34,040 bases of DNA from Pseudomonadota bacterium (GTDB lineage Bacteria > Pseudomonadota > Gammaproteobacteria > Steroidobacterales > Steroidobacteraceae). Within the stretch, counting starts at the first letter, position 1. Every line of letters begins with the position of its first letter. A program made the position numbers and the translations under genes. Below the pieces are notes generated by a model. It saw only the letters and a program-made list of their open reading frames with translations, did no database searches and was not told where the DNA came from. The stretch is from assembly GCA_021805865.1 (NCBI GenBank), contig JAJZDX010000040.1, forward strand, positions 1 to 34,040, in the 5' to 3' direction. Of this stretch, positions 1-9,168 are shown piece after piece.

Positions 1-230
1 CCCCGGCTACCGTCCCCGCGCCCGAGAACCGCAGTGACAGCGTCACGAATGTTGCGCCCAATCCTGTCACCCGTATGGCCTCGTTTTGCTGAGCAGAGCC
101 GGACTCATTTTGCCGAGCGCCGCAGCGCACGAGGGCCGTACGCGGCTCCTCCTCACCGAGCAGGGCGTATTCCTGAACGGCTACCGCGATGAGGGCACGC
201 GCCTGTAGGGCCGGTGGCGCAGCCGAGCGG
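1..230. other. Left edge, no gene assigned
   Basis: I find no convincing gene here. A frame open from the window edge ends in TAG at 206-208 and could be the C-terminus of a protein that begins outside the window, but its residues fit no family I know. The stretch is G+C-rich, unlike the AT-rich leader that follows. Confidence 0.3.
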
Positions 231-250
231 ACGGTTCCCCGGAACCATCA

Positions 251-300
251 TATAATTGATCAAAGCTTAAATAAAATTGACCAAAATCGGATAAATGATA
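251..300 (+). promoter_or_regulatory. AT-rich hipBA leader with paired direct repeats
   Basis: This AT-rich patch lies directly upstream of the antitoxin gene. A perfect -10 hexamer TATAAT is at 251-256, with no good -35 box. Two near-identical 11-mers, ATTGATCAAAG (255-265) and ATTGACCAAAA (276-286), start 21 bp apart, about two helical turns. HipB-type proteins bind and repress their own promoter, so these repeats are plausible operators. The classical E. coli HipB operator TATCC-N8-GGATA is not present. The promoter and operator roles are inferred. Confidence 0.4.
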
Positions 301-310
301 ATTTTCAGAT

Positions 311-694
311 ATGTCGAAACGCTCTGTGGCTCTGACGCTCCTGCCACCGGCCGCGGCCCGGGCGCTGCAGGCGCTGGGGGAGAATCTGGCGGTCGCTCGC
401 CTGCGTCGAGGCGAGTCTCAGCGGGTCTGGGCCCGACGGCTCGGCTGCTCGGTCCCAACGCTGATCCGGCTGGAGCGGGGTGACCCCGGTGTCGGCGCGG
501 GGCTCTATGCCACTGCCCTGTGGCTCATCGGCAGGGCGGACGCGCTGCCCGAAAGCGCCGCGCCTTCACAGGATCGGGGCGCATTGGAGGATGAGGTTCG
601 CGCCGCGCTGCGGCGACGCGGCCGTGCGAGGAGGGCAGGGGAACTGAGGAGCGTACAGGAGCGGCCTCCCCTCGTGCCAAGGTCCGGGCGATGA
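311..694 (+). CDS. hipB: HipB-like XRE-family antitoxin
   Basis: This is a 127-residue DNA-binding antitoxin. A helix-turn-helix of the XRE/Cro type covers about residues 20-70 (GENLAVARLRRGESQ, then the LGCSVPTLIRLERG recognition-helix region). HipB proteins neutralise HipA kinase and repress the operon. The C-terminal third is Arg-rich and probably disordered. The gene is the first of a two-gene operon: its TGA overlaps the ATG of hipA (ATGA at 691-694), the usual translational coupling of hipBA. The AT-rich leader with repeated 11-mers just upstream fits autoregulation. No strong ribosome binding site precedes the ATG at 311. The identification rests on the HTH and the downstream HipA. Confidence 0.8.
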   Translation: MSKRSVALTLLPPAAARALQALGENLAVARLRRGESQRVWARRLGCSVPTLIRLERGDPGVGAGLYATALWLIGRADALPESAAPSQDRGALEDEVRAALRRRGRARRAGELRSVQERPPLVPRSGR

Positions 695-1983
695 TTTTGC
701 GGACGGTCTCCGGCGGCCAGACCCGCCCCTTCCCTCCTGAGCGGGGCGATCGTCCACCGGAGCGGCTCTACCTTTGGATGCTCACCGATCCGCGGCGGCC
801 CCGGCGGGTGGGCGAGCTCGAGCTCGTGCGCCCGAGTGAAAGCATCTCGCTGCGCTATGCGCAGGGCTGGCTCGCGCAGGGCTTTGCGCTCAGCGAGGAC
901 CTGCCGCTCATCGAGCAGGAATTCTCTCCGGCCGAGCGCCGGGTCGCCGCCGGTGCGGTCGATGACGCCCGTCCGGGCAGCTGGGGAGAGCGGGTCATCC
1001 GCCTGGTCGAGCGGCCGCCGCGCCTTTCGCTGCTCGAGTACCTCTATTTCGCCGGGGACGACCGCTTCGGTGCCCTGGGTGTCTCGACGTCGGCGGAGCG
1101 GTACCTGCCGCGGCGTCTCGGCCCGCTGCCGACGCTGGCGGACGCCGAGCGAGTCCACGACCTGATCCGCAAGGTCCGGGACAACGAGGCGGTGCCGTCG
1201 CAGCTGAGCAGCCTCGTCTCCACGGGCGCCGCCCTGGGCGGCACGCAGCCGAAAGCATTGCTCGACATCCACGGTGCATCATGGGTGATCAAGTTCTCCG
1301 ACGGCGGGCCGGTGGATACGCCGCTCCTGGAGCACGCGACGATGACGCTTGCCCGCAAAGCGCAGATACGGACCGCGACGACGATGGCGGTCAAGCTGGC
1401 GCACGGGCACGCCGTCGCCATCGAGCGCTTCGATCGGGAGGCCGGCGCCAGGCGGCATTGCCTGTCGGCTGCCGTGGCGTTGCGGGCGGCCGCAGAGCCG
1501 TGCGGCTATCCCGAGTTGGCGCAGCTGCTGCGGCGCAACGGCGTGGCGGAAGGGGACAGGTACGTGGCGGACATGCGGGAGTTGTTTCGCCGCATGGTCT
1601 TCAATATTCTGATGGACAACACGGACGATCATGAGGGGAATCATGCGCTCATGATGACGAATCGTCGGCGGTACGAGCTGTCCCCCGCATACGATGTGCT
1701 GCCCTCCGGACGGGCGCTCGGATTTCAACGGATGCGCGTGGGCGAGCGGGAGGCGGATTCCACGCTGGATAACGCGTTGTCGATGTCCGCGCTGTTCTCG
1801 CTGAGGAAAGTTGACGCGATAAGAGAGGTGCGCCTGATCGCTCGGGTCGTGAGCGGATGGCGGGAGCATTTCCGCAAGTGCGGCGTCACCGCCGGCGACA
1901 TCGATCAATATGCCCAACAGATCGACCGGCCGTTCCTCAAGGATCAGCGGGAATCGACGCGGGCAATGTCACAACACGGTTAG
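691..1983 (+). CDS. hipA: HipA-family Ser/Thr kinase toxin
   Basis: The 430-residue product is close to the usual length of HipA (about 440). Known HipA toxins phosphorylate glutamyl-tRNA synthetase or other translation proteins and cause growth arrest or persistence; the target here is unknown. An N-terminal 'couple_hipA' region (about 28-140) precedes the kinase core. The core has the nucleotide-loop motif GGTQPKALL (about 183-191), the Lys-containing strand WVIKF, AIERFDRE (243-250), the catalytic loop NTDDHEGNHA (310-319) and the metal-binding SPAYDV (331-336). All key kinase residues look intact. The ATG overlaps the hipB stop. Nothing suggests decay, so the pair is probably functional. 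Confidence 0.9.
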   Translation: MILRTVSGGQTRPFPPERGDRPPERLYLWMLTDPRRPRRVGELELVRPSESISLRYAQGWLAQGFALSEDLPLIEQEFSPAERRVAAGAVDDARPGSWGERVIRLVERPPRLSLLEYLYFAGDDRFGALGVSTSAERYLPRRLGPLPTLADAERVHDLIRKVRDNEAVPSQLSSLVSTGAALGGTQPKALLDIHGASWVIKFSDGGPVDTPLLEHATMTLARKAQIRTATTMAVKLAHGHAVAIERFDREAGARRHCLSAAVALRAAAEPCGYPELAQLLRRNGVAEGDRYVADMRELFRRMVFNILMDNTDDHEGNHALMMTNRRRYELSPAYDVLPSGRALGFQRMRVGEREADSTLDNALSMSALFSLRKVDAIREVRLIARVVSGWREHFRKCGVTAGDIDQYAQQIDRPFLKDQRESTRAMSQHG

Positions 1984-2120
1984 GGTGTCGGCAGGGGGCG
2001 CTTCAGCTAGGCCTGCGCTGAATGCCGCCATGTCATGGGGTGCGCAAGCCTCTCACGCCAAGGTTGCGGCCCGATGACATCGGGTGAAAAAAACTCACTC
2101 TCTCTTATGACGTAGATCGC

Positions 2121-2148
2121 TTGCTTGCGCCGCGGGTTTTGCTAACGT
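2121..2148 (+). promoter_or_regulatory. Possible promoter of the HAD phosphatase gene
   Basis: TTGCTT (2121-2126) and TAACGT (2143-2148) are separated by 16 bp, about 70 bp before the gene start. The match is moderate. It is the best candidate in the 234-bp gap after hipA, where I see nothing else. Confidence 0.25.
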
Positions 2149-2217
2149 GCGGTGCATGCCGCCGCCGCAGGCGCAGAGTGCCGATGCCGCGGGCGGCGCG
2201 CGAAGGAGCAACCACCC

Positions 2218-3024
2218 ATGATGACGAAACACTACCTGCTGGCGTCGGATTTCGATCAGACGCTGAGTTTCAACGACTCCGGCCACGTGCTGGCGGAACT
2301 GCTGGGCGTGAGCGATTTCGAGCGCAAGGTTGCGGGGCTCGCGCGCAGCAATCTCGTGCAGCAGGGCGGCGAGCTCGCCTACCTCATCCGCCACGATCCG
2401 GACTTCCGCGGCGTGCGACATGAGCACTTGGTGGAGGCCGGCCGCCGCGTGCGCCTGAAGGGCGCCCTGCCGGCGCTCGTCAAAAGCCTTCACGACGGTA
2501 TCGGAGGCTGCCGGTTCTCGCTCTACGTCGTGTCGGCCGCGCCCCGGGAAGTGGTGGTTTCAGCGCTATCCGGGGTCGTGCCGCCGGAGCACATCCACGG
2601 CACGGAGTTCGAATACGACCCCGCCTCCGGCGAGGTGAGCAACATCAAGCGCGTGGTGGCCGGCTATGGCAAGGTCGCGGTGATCGATGAGCTCGGACGG
2701 CTGCACGGTATCCCCTCCGACCGGATCATTTACGTCGGGGACGGCAGCTCGGACGTTCACGTGATGCTGCACGTGAACAACGGGGACGGATTCACGATCG
2801 CCGTATCGGAGAATCGGCAGTTGGCGCGCATTGCCAAATGCACCGTTCTCAGCGACAACGTCTGCAGCGTGCTCGTGCCCGTGCTCGATCAGGTGCTCGG
2901 CATGCGCACGCCGCAGATCCGCGCCGTCCTGGAGTCCAACGGCCTGACGCTCGATGACTGGGAACGGGCCCGGACCGACCGGGTACGGATCCGGGAGACG
3001 CCGCGCGCGCCGGCGGCGGCATGA
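2218..3024 (+). CDS. HAD-IB family phosphatase (phosphoserine phosphatase-like)
   Basis: This is a 268-residue cytoplasmic hydrolase of the haloacid dehalogenase superfamily. All four motifs are visible: I, DFDQT with nucleophile Asp11 and acid Asp13; II, Ser106 in VVSAAP; III, Lys152 in GYGKVAVIDE; IV, GDGSSD at 174-179. The arrangement and cap position fit the HAD-IB branch (SerB/MtnX-like), but no residue fixes the substrate. I chose the ATG at 2218 because AAGGAG (2203-2208) lies 9 bases upstream; the frame is open further upstream to 2152 without a better site. A tandem ATG follows at 2221. The stop overlaps the next gene (ATGA at 3021-3024), so the two are translationally coupled. Confidence 0.8.
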   Translation: MMTKHYLLASDFDQTLSFNDSGHVLAELLGVSDFERKVAGLARSNLVQQGGELAYLIRHDPDFRGVRHEHLVEAGRRVRLKGALPALVKSLHDGIGGCRFSLYVVSAAPREVVVSALSGVVPPEHIHGTEFEYDPASGEVSNIKRVVAGYGKVAVIDELGRLHGIPSDRIIYVGDGSSDVHVMLHVNNGDGFTIAVSENRQLARIAKCTVLSDNVCSVLVPVLDQVLGMRTPQIRAVLESNGLTLDDWERARTDRVRIRETPRAPAAA

Positions 3025-3305
3025 GCGTCATGCACCAGCCCGTGACCGATTGGCTTGGCTGGACCGCGACCGCGGTGTTCGTGGGATCTTATTTCTTCAG
3101 GCGGCCGGCGGCGCTGCGGGGCATCCAGATGCTCGGCGCGGCGCTGTGGGTGCTCTACGGTGCGCTGATCGGCGCCAAGCCGGTCATGGTCGCCAACACT
3201 CTCGTGTTCGCGGCCGCGGCGTGGACGTTGCTGCGGGAGCAGCTCGCGGGCGCGCGAGCGGCGGGGCGGACCGATCGTCCCGCATCGCGGGAGCTTGGCG
3301 TGTAG
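3021..3305 (+). CDS. Small inner-membrane protein, YgjV/CBU_0592-like
   Basis: This 94-residue protein has about three hydrophobic segments: DWLGWTATAVFVGSYFF, IQMLGAALWVLYGALIG and PVMVANTLVFAAAAWTLL. A 20-residue hydrophilic Arg-rich tail follows. The pattern 'LGxxATxxFxxSYFF...LGAxLWxxYGxLIG' resembles the small YgjV-type bacterial inner-membrane family, whose function is not established. The start codon overlaps the stop of the phosphatase gene, so the two probably form an operon. A role linked to the phosphatase is only an inference from this coupling. Confidence 0.6.
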   Translation: MSVMHQPVTDWLGWTATAVFVGSYFFRRPAALRGIQMLGAALWVLYGALIGAKPVMVANTLVFAAAAWTLLREQLAGARAAGRTDRPASRELGV

Positions 3306-3531
3306 CGGCCATGGGACACGGCGCAGATCACCGCAGCGTCGTGCTGGGCCGGATGAGCCATCGTGCGCCGGCAGGAGAGCGATGCCGAGCAGGCGCGGCA
3401 GAGCGAACCGACCGACTGGGGCCGCGCGCGCCGGCTCCTGCCGTCCGTGCGGACCTCGGGCGCACAGATGCGATGGGACTGCGCGGGGAGCGCTCTGGGC
3501 CCTGCGAGGAGCGCTCGGCGCGGGCGGTGAT

Positions 3532-4083
3532 TCACTTGCTGCCGCCTTGCGGCCCAGGTTGGATCAGATCCGCGCCCGGCGTCGCCGGTTGCCGGATCCT
3601 GCGCAGAATGCCGGCATAGTAGGCAAGGTAGTAGGCGCTGAACGCTCCGGATACCGCGAGCGGCGGGCTCTCGGGAGGCAGCGCAGGGGCCCCGCGCCCC
3701 ATCGGGACAGGCAGGGCGCCCTGGTACAGGACCTGAAAGTCATAGGCGAGCCGGGCAAGAAACAATACCGTGACTGCGAGCCCGACGTACGAGTGCGGGG
3801 TGTAAAAGCTCCCCTCGGGGGTGGATTCGAAGCGAGTGTGGTGCAGGCCGAGGTAACCGAGCGCCGCTCCGCAGGCGCCCCCGGCGAGCAACGCGGCCAG
3901 CGTCCACACGTTACCGCGTGTGAACAGCACGAGCAGGACGCAGAAGAGCGAAAAAATCGCGATGCGCGCCGTCACGCGCCGCGGCTGCACGCGCTGGCGG
4001 CCAAACGAGCGTCGCATGCGGATGAGGACCCTCCAGGCGATGAACGCCGTGATCAGGATCGGTGCGATGAGTTTCGAGCTCAC
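3532..4083 (-). CDS. Four-helix membrane protein, DUF1453/CcdC-like
   Basis: The 183-residue product has about four to five hydrophobic stretches: an N-terminal LIAPILITAFIAW, IAIFSLFCVLLVLF, a Gly/Ala-rich WTLAALLAGGACGAALGYLGL, and YVGLAVTVLFLARLAY. Between helices are the patterns TRFESTPEGSFYTPHSYVGL and an Arg-rich cytoplasmic loop (RRSFGRQRVQPRRVTAR). From memory this layout matches DUF1453/CcdC-like proteins of unknown role. The start is GTG at 4083, close behind a GAGG at suitable distance. It lies 31 bp downstream of guaA in the same direction and could be read through from the guaBA transcript. A 226-bp gap separates it from the convergent gene to its left, and I see nothing in that gap. 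Confidence 0.6.
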   Translation of the reverse strand: MSSKLIAPILITAFIAWRVLIRMRRSFGRQRVQPRRVTARIAIFSLFCVLLVLFTRGNVWTLAALLAGGACGAALGYLGLHHTRFESTPEGSFYTPHSYVGLAVTVLFLARLAYDFQVLYQGALPVPMGRGAPALPPESPPLAVSGAFSAYYLAYYAGILRRIRQPATPGADLIQPGPQGGSK

Positions 4084-4114
4084 GGTAGCCTCGATCGATG
4101 TGCCTGACGGGGTC

Positions 4115-5719
4115 TCATTCCCACTCTATGGTTGCCGGCGGCTTGCCGCTGATGTCGTAGACGACACGGGAGATGCCGGGGACCTCGTTGACGATCCGGC
4201 GGGAAACGAGGTCGAGGAAATCGTATGGCAGGCGGGCCCAGTGCGCGGTCATGAAGTCGACGGTTTCCACCGCGCGCAGCGCCACCACGTAGTCGTAGCG
4301 GCGGCCGTCGCCCATCACACCGACGGAGCGCACCGGAAGGAAGACCGCGAATGCCTGGCTGGTGCGGTCGTAGAGCTCGTGCCGGCGCAGCTCCTCGATG
4401 AAGACGGCGTCGGCGCGGCGCAGCAGATCGGCATATTCCTTGCGGACCTCCCCGAGGATGCGAACGCCGAGCCCCGGCCCGGGGAAGGGGTGGCGGTAGA
4501 CCATCTCGCGCGGCAGGCCGAGCTCGGTTCCGATGCCGCGCACCTCGTCCTTGAACAGCTCGCGCAGCGGCTCGAGGAGCTTCAGGTGCATCTTCTCCGG
4601 CAGGCCGCCGACGTTGTGGTGCGACTTGATGAGGTGCGCTTTGCCCGTGCGCGCGCCGGCGGATTCGATGACGTCGGGGTAGATCGTGCCCTGGGCAAGG
4701 AACTGCATGCCCGGGAGCTTGTGGGCTTCCGCGTCGAACACCTCTACGAAGGTGCGTCCGATGATCTTGCGTTTCGCCTCCGGGTCCTCGACCCCGGCAA
4801 GCGCGGCAAGGAAGCGCTGCTCGGCGTCCACGCGGATGACACGCACGCCTAGGTGCTCGGCGAAGGTGCTCATGACCTGGTCGCCCTCCCCGAGGCGCAG
4901 CAGGCCGTGGTCGACGAACACGCACACCAGCTGCTTGCCGAGGGCTCGCTGCAGCAGCGCCGCGACCACCGAGGAGTCGACTCCTCCCGACAGTCCCAGA
5001 AGAACCCCGCCGCTGCCAACCTGTGAGCGCACCCGAGCGATCGCATCCTCGATGATGTTGCCGGTGCTCCAGAGCGCATCGCAGCGGCAGATTTCGCGGA
5101 CGAAGCGCTCGAGCAGCCGGGCGCCCTGGGTCGTATGCGTGACTTCCGGATGGAATTGCACACCGTAGAACCGCCGTCGCTCGTCGCACATGGCGGCAAA
5201 GGGGATCGATGCCGTCGAGGCGACTCCGGTGAAGCCCTCGGGCAGCGCGGCGACCCGGTCGCCGTGGCTCATCCACACATCGAGGACCGGGCGGTTCCCG
5301 CGGTCGCGCCGATCCTCGATGCCATCGAGCAGACGGCACCGGCCGGCGAGAGTGACTTCGGCGTAGCCGAATTCGCGCTCGGTGGAGCCGAGCACGTGAC
5401 CGCCGAGCTGCTGCGCCATGGTCTGCATGCCGTAGCAGATTCCGAGAACGGGCACGCCGAGGGAGAACACCGCCGCGGGTGCATTCGGCGGGTGGGGATC
5501 GGTGACCGATGCCGGTCCGCCGGAAAGGATCACCCCGCGGGGTCCGAAAGCGAGCACCTCCTCTTCCGTGATGTCCCAGGGATGTATCTCGCAGTACACG
5601 CCGAACTCGCGGACGCGGCGCGCGATGAGCTGGGTGTACTGCGCCCCGAAGTCGAGGATCAGGATGCGGTGGGCGTGGATGTCTGCGTGAGTGGCGGGGG
5701 CGGCGGGGACGCTGCTCAT
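4115..5719 (-). CDS. guaA: GMP synthase (glutamine-hydrolysing)
   Basis: GuaA converts XMP to GMP with ATP and glutamine, the last step of de novo GMP synthesis. The 534-residue protein has the class I glutamine amidotransferase domain at about 17-215, with catalytic Cys95 in LGICYGMQ and His190/Glu192 in FHPEV. The ATP-pyrophosphatase domain follows with the P-loop LSGGVDSS (243-250). The C-terminal dimerisation domain ends in the canonical IEWE. An N-terminal extension of about 15 residues makes it slightly longer than usual (about 525). It lies 57 bp downstream of guaB in the same direction, the standard guaBA operon. It looks intact. Confidence 0.98.
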   Translation of the reverse strand: MSSVPAAPATHADIHAHRILILDFGAQYTQLIARRVREFGVYCEIHPWDITEEEVLAFGPRGVILSGGPASVTDPHPPNAPAAVFSLGVPVLGICYGMQTMAQQLGGHVLGSTEREFGYAEVTLAGRCRLLDGIEDRRDRGNRPVLDVWMSHGDRVAALPEGFTGVASTASIPFAAMCDERRRFYGVQFHPEVTHTTQGARLLERFVREICRCDALWSTGNIIEDAIARVRSQVGSGGVLLGLSGGVDSSVVAALLQRALGKQLVCVFVDHGLLRLGEGDQVMSTFAEHLGVRVIRVDAEQRFLAALAGVEDPEAKRKIIGRTFVEVFDAEAHKLPGMQFLAQGTIYPDVIESAGARTGKAHLIKSHHNVGGLPEKMHLKLLEPLRELFKDEVRGIGTELGLPREMVYRHPFPGPGLGVRILGEVRKEYADLLRRADAVFIEELRRHELYDRTSQAFAVFLPVRSVGVMGDGRRYDYVVALRAVETVDFMTAHWARLPYDFLDLVSRRIVNEVPGISRVVYDISGKPPATIEWE

Positions 5720-5776
5720 GAATGTCGGAGCTTCCTCATCTGGGCGGGGCTGTGAGGGTCGTGCACGTGCCGGAGG

Positions 5777-7243
5777 CTAGGATGCCCTGTAGTTGGGCGC
5801 TTCCTTGGTGATGGAGACATCATGCACATGGCTCTCGCGGATGCCGGCGCTGGTGACGCGGACGAACACCGGGCGCGTGCGCATCTCGGTGATGTTGCCG
5901 CTGCCCGTGTAGCCCATCGCCGCGCGCAATCCGCCGGCGAGCTGCTGCAGGATGGTGACGACGCTGCCCTTGTAGGGGACGCGGCCCTCCACACCCTCGG
6001 GCACGAGTTTCTCGAGCTCCGTGGCGGCGTCCTGGAAGTACCGGTCCGCCGAGCCGTGGCGCTCCGCCATCGCGCCGAGCGAGCCCATGCCGCGGTAGGA
6101 CTTGTAGGAGGCGCCCTGGTAGAGTTCGACCTCGCCGGGGGATTCCTCGGTGCCCGCAAACAGGCTCCCGATCATGACGGCGTGGGCGCCGGCGACGATG
6201 GCCTTGGCGATGTCACCGGAGAAGCGGACTCCGCCGTCGGAGATGACGGGGATGTCGCTGTCGCGAAGGGCCTCCGCCACGTTGGCCACAGCGGAGATCT
6301 GCGGCACGCCGACACCTGCAACGATGCGCGTGGTGCAGATGGAGCCCGGCCCTATGCCGACCTTCACCGCATCGGCACCGGCGCCAACCAGGGCGCGGGC
6401 CGCCTCGGCCGTCGCGATGTTGCCGGCGATCACCTGCTGCTCGGCCCATCGGGCCTTGATGCGCTCGACGGTCGCGATCACGCCGCGCGAGTGGCCATGC
6501 GCCGTATCGACGACGACCACATCGACCCCCGCATCGCGCAACGCGGCAACGCGCTCCAGGGTGTCGGCGGTGGTGCCGACGGCCGCGCCGACGCGCAGCC
6601 GTCCGCCCTCGTCCTTGCATGCGCGCGGGAATTCCTTGGCCTTCTGGATGTCCTTCACGGTGATCATGCCGGCGAGCTCCTGCTCGTCATTGACGACCAA
6701 CACCTTCTCGATGCGGTGCTTGTGCAGCAGCGCGAGAACTTCCTCCTTCGGCGTGGTCTCGCGCACGGTGATCAGCCGCTCCTTCGGGGTCATGACCTGC
6801 GAGACCGGCGCATCGAGCTTCTGCTCGAAGCGCAGATCCCGGTGGGTGACGATGCCGACCACCTTCCTGCCGGTCACCACCGGCACGCCGGAGATGCCGC
6901 GGGAGCGGGTGAGGTCGAGCACCTCGCGGATGGTCATGGTGGGCGGGACGGTGATCGGGTCGGTGATCAGGCCGCTTTCGAACTTCTTGACCCGGCCGAC
7001 TTCGCGCGCCTGAGCTTCGATGCTCATGCTCTTGTGGATGATGCCGAGGCCGCCCTCCTGGGCGATGGTGATGGCGAGGCGCGCCTCGGTGACCGTATCC
7101 ATGGCGGCCGAAAGCAGCGGGAGATTGAGCCGGATCCGGCGGGTCAGGCGGGTGGAGAGATCGGCCTCGCGGGGCAGGACCTCGGAGTAGGCCGGGACGA
7201 GCAGGACGTCGTCGAACGTCAGGGCTTCTTCGAGAATTCGCAT
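5777..7243 (-). CDS. guaB: IMP dehydrogenase
   Basis: GuaB oxidises IMP to XMP with NAD+, the first committed step to GMP. The 488-residue protein has the TIM-barrel core interrupted by a tandem CBS (Bateman) module at about 93-205. It carries the catalytic loop GPGSICTTR with Cys303 and the flap region ending in [12 protein letters not shown]. Length and start ([20 protein letters not shown]) match the family exactly. No Shine-Dalgarno is visible before the ATG, and a promoter-like -10 (TAGAAT) ends only six bases upstream, raising the possibility of leaderless translation. It is first in the guaBA operon and divergent from xseA. Confidence 0.98.
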   Translation of the reverse strand: MRILEEALTFDDVLLVPAYSEVLPREADLSTRLTRRIRLNLPLLSAAMDTVTEARLAITIAQEGGLGIIHKSMSIEAQAREVGRVKKFESGLITDPITVPPTMTIREVLDLTRSRGISGVPVVTGRKVVGIVTHRDLRFEQKLDAPVSQVMTPKERLITVRETTPKEEVLALLHKHRIEKVLVVNDEQELAGMITVKDIQKAKEFPRACKDEGGRLRVGAAVGTTADTLERVAALRDAGVDVVVVDTAHGHSRGVIATVERIKARWAEQQVIAGNIATAEAARALVGAGADAVKVGIGPGSICTTRIVAGVGVPQISAVANVAEALRDSDIPVISDGGVRFSGDIAKAIVAGAHAVMIGSLFAGTEESPGEVELYQGASYKSYRGMGSLGAMAERHGSADRYFQDAATELEKLVPEGVEGRVPYKGSVVTILQQLAGGLRAAMGYTGSGNITEMRTRPVFVRVTSAGIRESHVHDVSITKEAPNYRAS

Positions 7244-7248
7244 AGCTA

Positions 7249-7277
7249 ATTCTACGCACGGACCGGGCGCCCGTAAA
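7249..7277 (-). promoter_or_regulatory. Candidate guaBA promoter
   Basis: On the minus strand, TTTACG (7277-7272) and TAGAAT (7254-7249) are spaced by exactly 17 bp. They match the sigma-70 consensus at 4/6 and 5/6 positions. The guaB ATG at 7243 would fall at or next to the transcription start. The site lies in the 45-bp divergent guaB/xseA interval. Confidence 0.45.
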
Positions 7278-7288
7278 CCGCCGGTGGT

Positions 7289-8671
7289 ATGGTGGCCACC
7301 ATGTCATCCGTCTTTCCTCCGGGTTTCGAGGCCGATCCCGGCCGGACCGTTTTCACCGTCTCGCGGCTCAATCATGAGGTGCGCGCGCTCCTTGAGCGGG
7401 GGCTGGGGGTGGTGTGGGTGGAGGGGGAGCTCTCGAATTTCTCCCAGCCCGGCTCCGGCCACTGGTATTTCTCGCTCAAGGACCGCGAGGCGCAGGTGCG
7501 CTGCGCGATGTTCCGCGTGAAGAACTCGGCCGTGGGATTCACGCCGAAGGCGGGACAGCAGGTGCTCGCGCGCGGACGTGTCAGCCTGTACGAGCCGCGC
7601 GGCGACTATCAGCTCATCGTCGAGCACCTGGAGGAGGCCGGCGTCGGCGCGCTGCAGCGGGAGTTCGAGCGGCTGAAGGCCAAGCTTGCCGCCGAAGGCC
7701 TGTTTGCCCGCGAGCGCAAGCGGACCTTGCCGAGCTTCCCTCGCCGCATCGGGGTTGTCACCTCGCCCACAGGCGCGGCGATCCGGGACGTGCTTCATAT
7801 TCTGGCGCGCCGCTTCCCGCCCGCCTCGGTGCTGGTGTATCCAACGCCGGTCCAGGGCGCGGCCGCCGTGCCATCGATCGTCGAAGCGCTGGAGTTGGCT
7901 TCGCGGCGCGCCGAGTGCGACGTCCTGATCCTCGCGCGGGGCGGAGGCTCGATCGAGGACCTGTGGGCGTTCAACGACGAGCGCGTGGCGCGCGCGATTC
8001 GCGCCTGCGCGATTCCCGTGGTCAGCGGAATCGGCCACGAGATCGATTTCACGATCGCGGACTTCGCCGCGGATGCGCGGGCGCCGACTCCCTCGGGCGC
8101 CGCGGAGCTGGCCGTGCCCGACCGCCGTGCCTGCCTCGATGCGCTCGGGCGCACGGCCGAGCGCCTGAGCGCCTGCATGCGGCGCGAGCTGCGCGCCGCC
8201 TCCGGCCGCTTCGAGGCCGTCGGCAGCCGCCTGCGAGCGGCGCATCCGGGGATGCGGCTGGCGCACCAGGCGCAGCGGCTCGATGATCTGGAGCAGAGGT
8301 TCGCGGGGGCCCTCAGCGCCGGCCTGCACCTCAGGCGCAACAGGCTGATCGAGGTGTTCGCAAGACTGGTGCAGCACTCCCCCGAGCACCTCGCGCGTGA
8401 GCATCGTCTGCGATGCGAATCGCTCGCGGCGCGGCTCGATCATGCGCTGCAGGGCCGGCTTTCGCGCCTGGCGCATCGGATCGACCTGGCGCAGAGGACC
8501 TTGAAGACCGCCAGCCCCCTGGCGACGCTGGCGCGCGGCTTCGCGATCGTGACCCGGGCGGATGGCTCGGTGATCACCGATGCCGCAACGGTCGGGGCCG
8601 ATGAGCAGATCGAGGCGCGGCTGGCGGCGGGGAGAGTGCGCGCCCGGGTGACGGGCACGCAGCGCGATTAG
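7289..8671 (+). CDS. xseA: Exodeoxyribonuclease VII large subunit
   Basis: XseA is the large subunit of exonuclease VII, which degrades single-stranded DNA to oligonucleotides with XseB. The 460-residue protein has the N-terminal OB-fold (about 20-120; [15 protein letters not shown] and [24 protein letters not shown]). The catalytic domain contains [33 protein letters not shown] and [26 protein letters not shown] long Arg-rich helical region follows, then the C-terminal strand [10 protein letters not shown]. Two in-frame ATGs are possible, at 7289 and 7301. Homologues usually start close to the OB-fold, so 7301 (MSSVFPPG) is equally likely. It is divergent from guaB, as in many gammaproteobacteria. 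xseB is not in the window. Confidence 0.97.
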   Translation: MVATMSSVFPPGFEADPGRTVFTVSRLNHEVRALLERGLGVVWVEGELSNFSQPGSGHWYFSLKDREAQVRCAMFRVKNSAVGFTPKAGQQVLARGRVSLYEPRGDYQLIVEHLEEAGVGALQREFERLKAKLAAEGLFARERKRTLPSFPRRIGVVTSPTGAAIRDVLHILARRFPPASVLVYPTPVQGAAAVPSIVEALELASRRAECDVLILARGGGSIEDLWAFNDERVARAIRACAIPVVSGIGHEIDFTIADFAADARAPTPSGAAELAVPDRRACLDALGRTAERLSACMRRELRAASGRFEAVGSRLRAAHPGMRLAHQAQRLDDLEQRFAGALSAGLHLRRNRLIEVFARLVQHSPEHLAREHRLRCESLAARLDHALQGRLSRLAHRIDLAQRTLKTASPLATLARGFAIVTRADGSVITDAATVGADEQIEARLAAGRVRARVTGTQRD

Positions 8672-8688
8672 GCAGGGGAGCTGCAGCG

Positions 8689-9153
8689 ATGCCGGGTGAC
8701 GTGCCCAGTGACGAACAATTCATGCATCATGCGCTCGAGCAGGCCGAGCACGCGCGCCGCGGCGGGGAGGTGCCCGTGGGGGCGGTGTTGGTGCACGAGG
8801 GAAGGGTGGTGGCCACGGGGGCCAACTGCCCGATAGGAACCAACGACCCTACCGCCCATGCCGAGATCGAGGCGCTACGGTCGGGCGGACGCTCGCTCAG
8901 CAGCTACCGGCTGACCGGCACCACGCTGTATGTGACGCTCGAGCCTTGCCCGATGTGCGCTTCGGCGATCGTGCATGCGCGCGTGCGCCGGCTGGTATTC
9001 GGCGCCTGGGATCCGCGTGCCGGGGCGGCAGGCAGCGTGATCGACCTCTTTGCCCTGCCCGGTCTCAATCACCGTGTGGACGTGTTTGGCGGCGTGCTGA
9101 TGGAGGAATGCGCCGGCCTGCTCAAGGCGTTCTTCGCAGGAAGGCGCGTTTAA
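8689..9153 (+). CDS. tadA: tRNA(adenine34) deaminase
   Basis: TadA deaminates A34 to inosine in the anticodon of tRNA-Arg(ACG), an essential wobble modification. The 154-residue zinc enzyme has the cytidine-deaminase-like signature: HAE at 57-59 (zinc ligand His57, proton shuttle Glu59) and PCPMC with Cys87 and Cys90. The N-terminal helix FMHHALEQAEHARRGGEVPVGAV is typical. GGGGAG precedes the ATG at 8689 with good spacing. It follows xseA by 17 bp and is probably co-transcribed. It converges on mltF with a 15-bp gap. The order guaBA-tadA-mltF is familiar from Pseudomonas. Confidence 0.95.
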   Translation: MPGDVPSDEQFMHHALEQAEHARRGGEVPVGAVLVHEGRVVATGANCPIGTNDPTAHAEIEALRSGGRSLSSYRLTGTTLYVTLEPCPMCASAIVHARVRRLVFGAWDPRAGAAGSVIDLFALPGLNHRVDVFGGVLMEECAGLLKAFFAGRRV

Positions 9154-9168
9154 ACCGCTGCGGCACGC

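Noticed and set aside
4080..5339. 419-codon minus-strand frame over guaA
   Set aside because: It lies in another frame of guaA, is Arg/Pro-rich as expected of a high-G+C shadow, and has no family features.
5822..7249. 475-codon plus-strand frame over guaB
   Set aside because: It is the shadow of an unmistakable IMP dehydrogenase gene.
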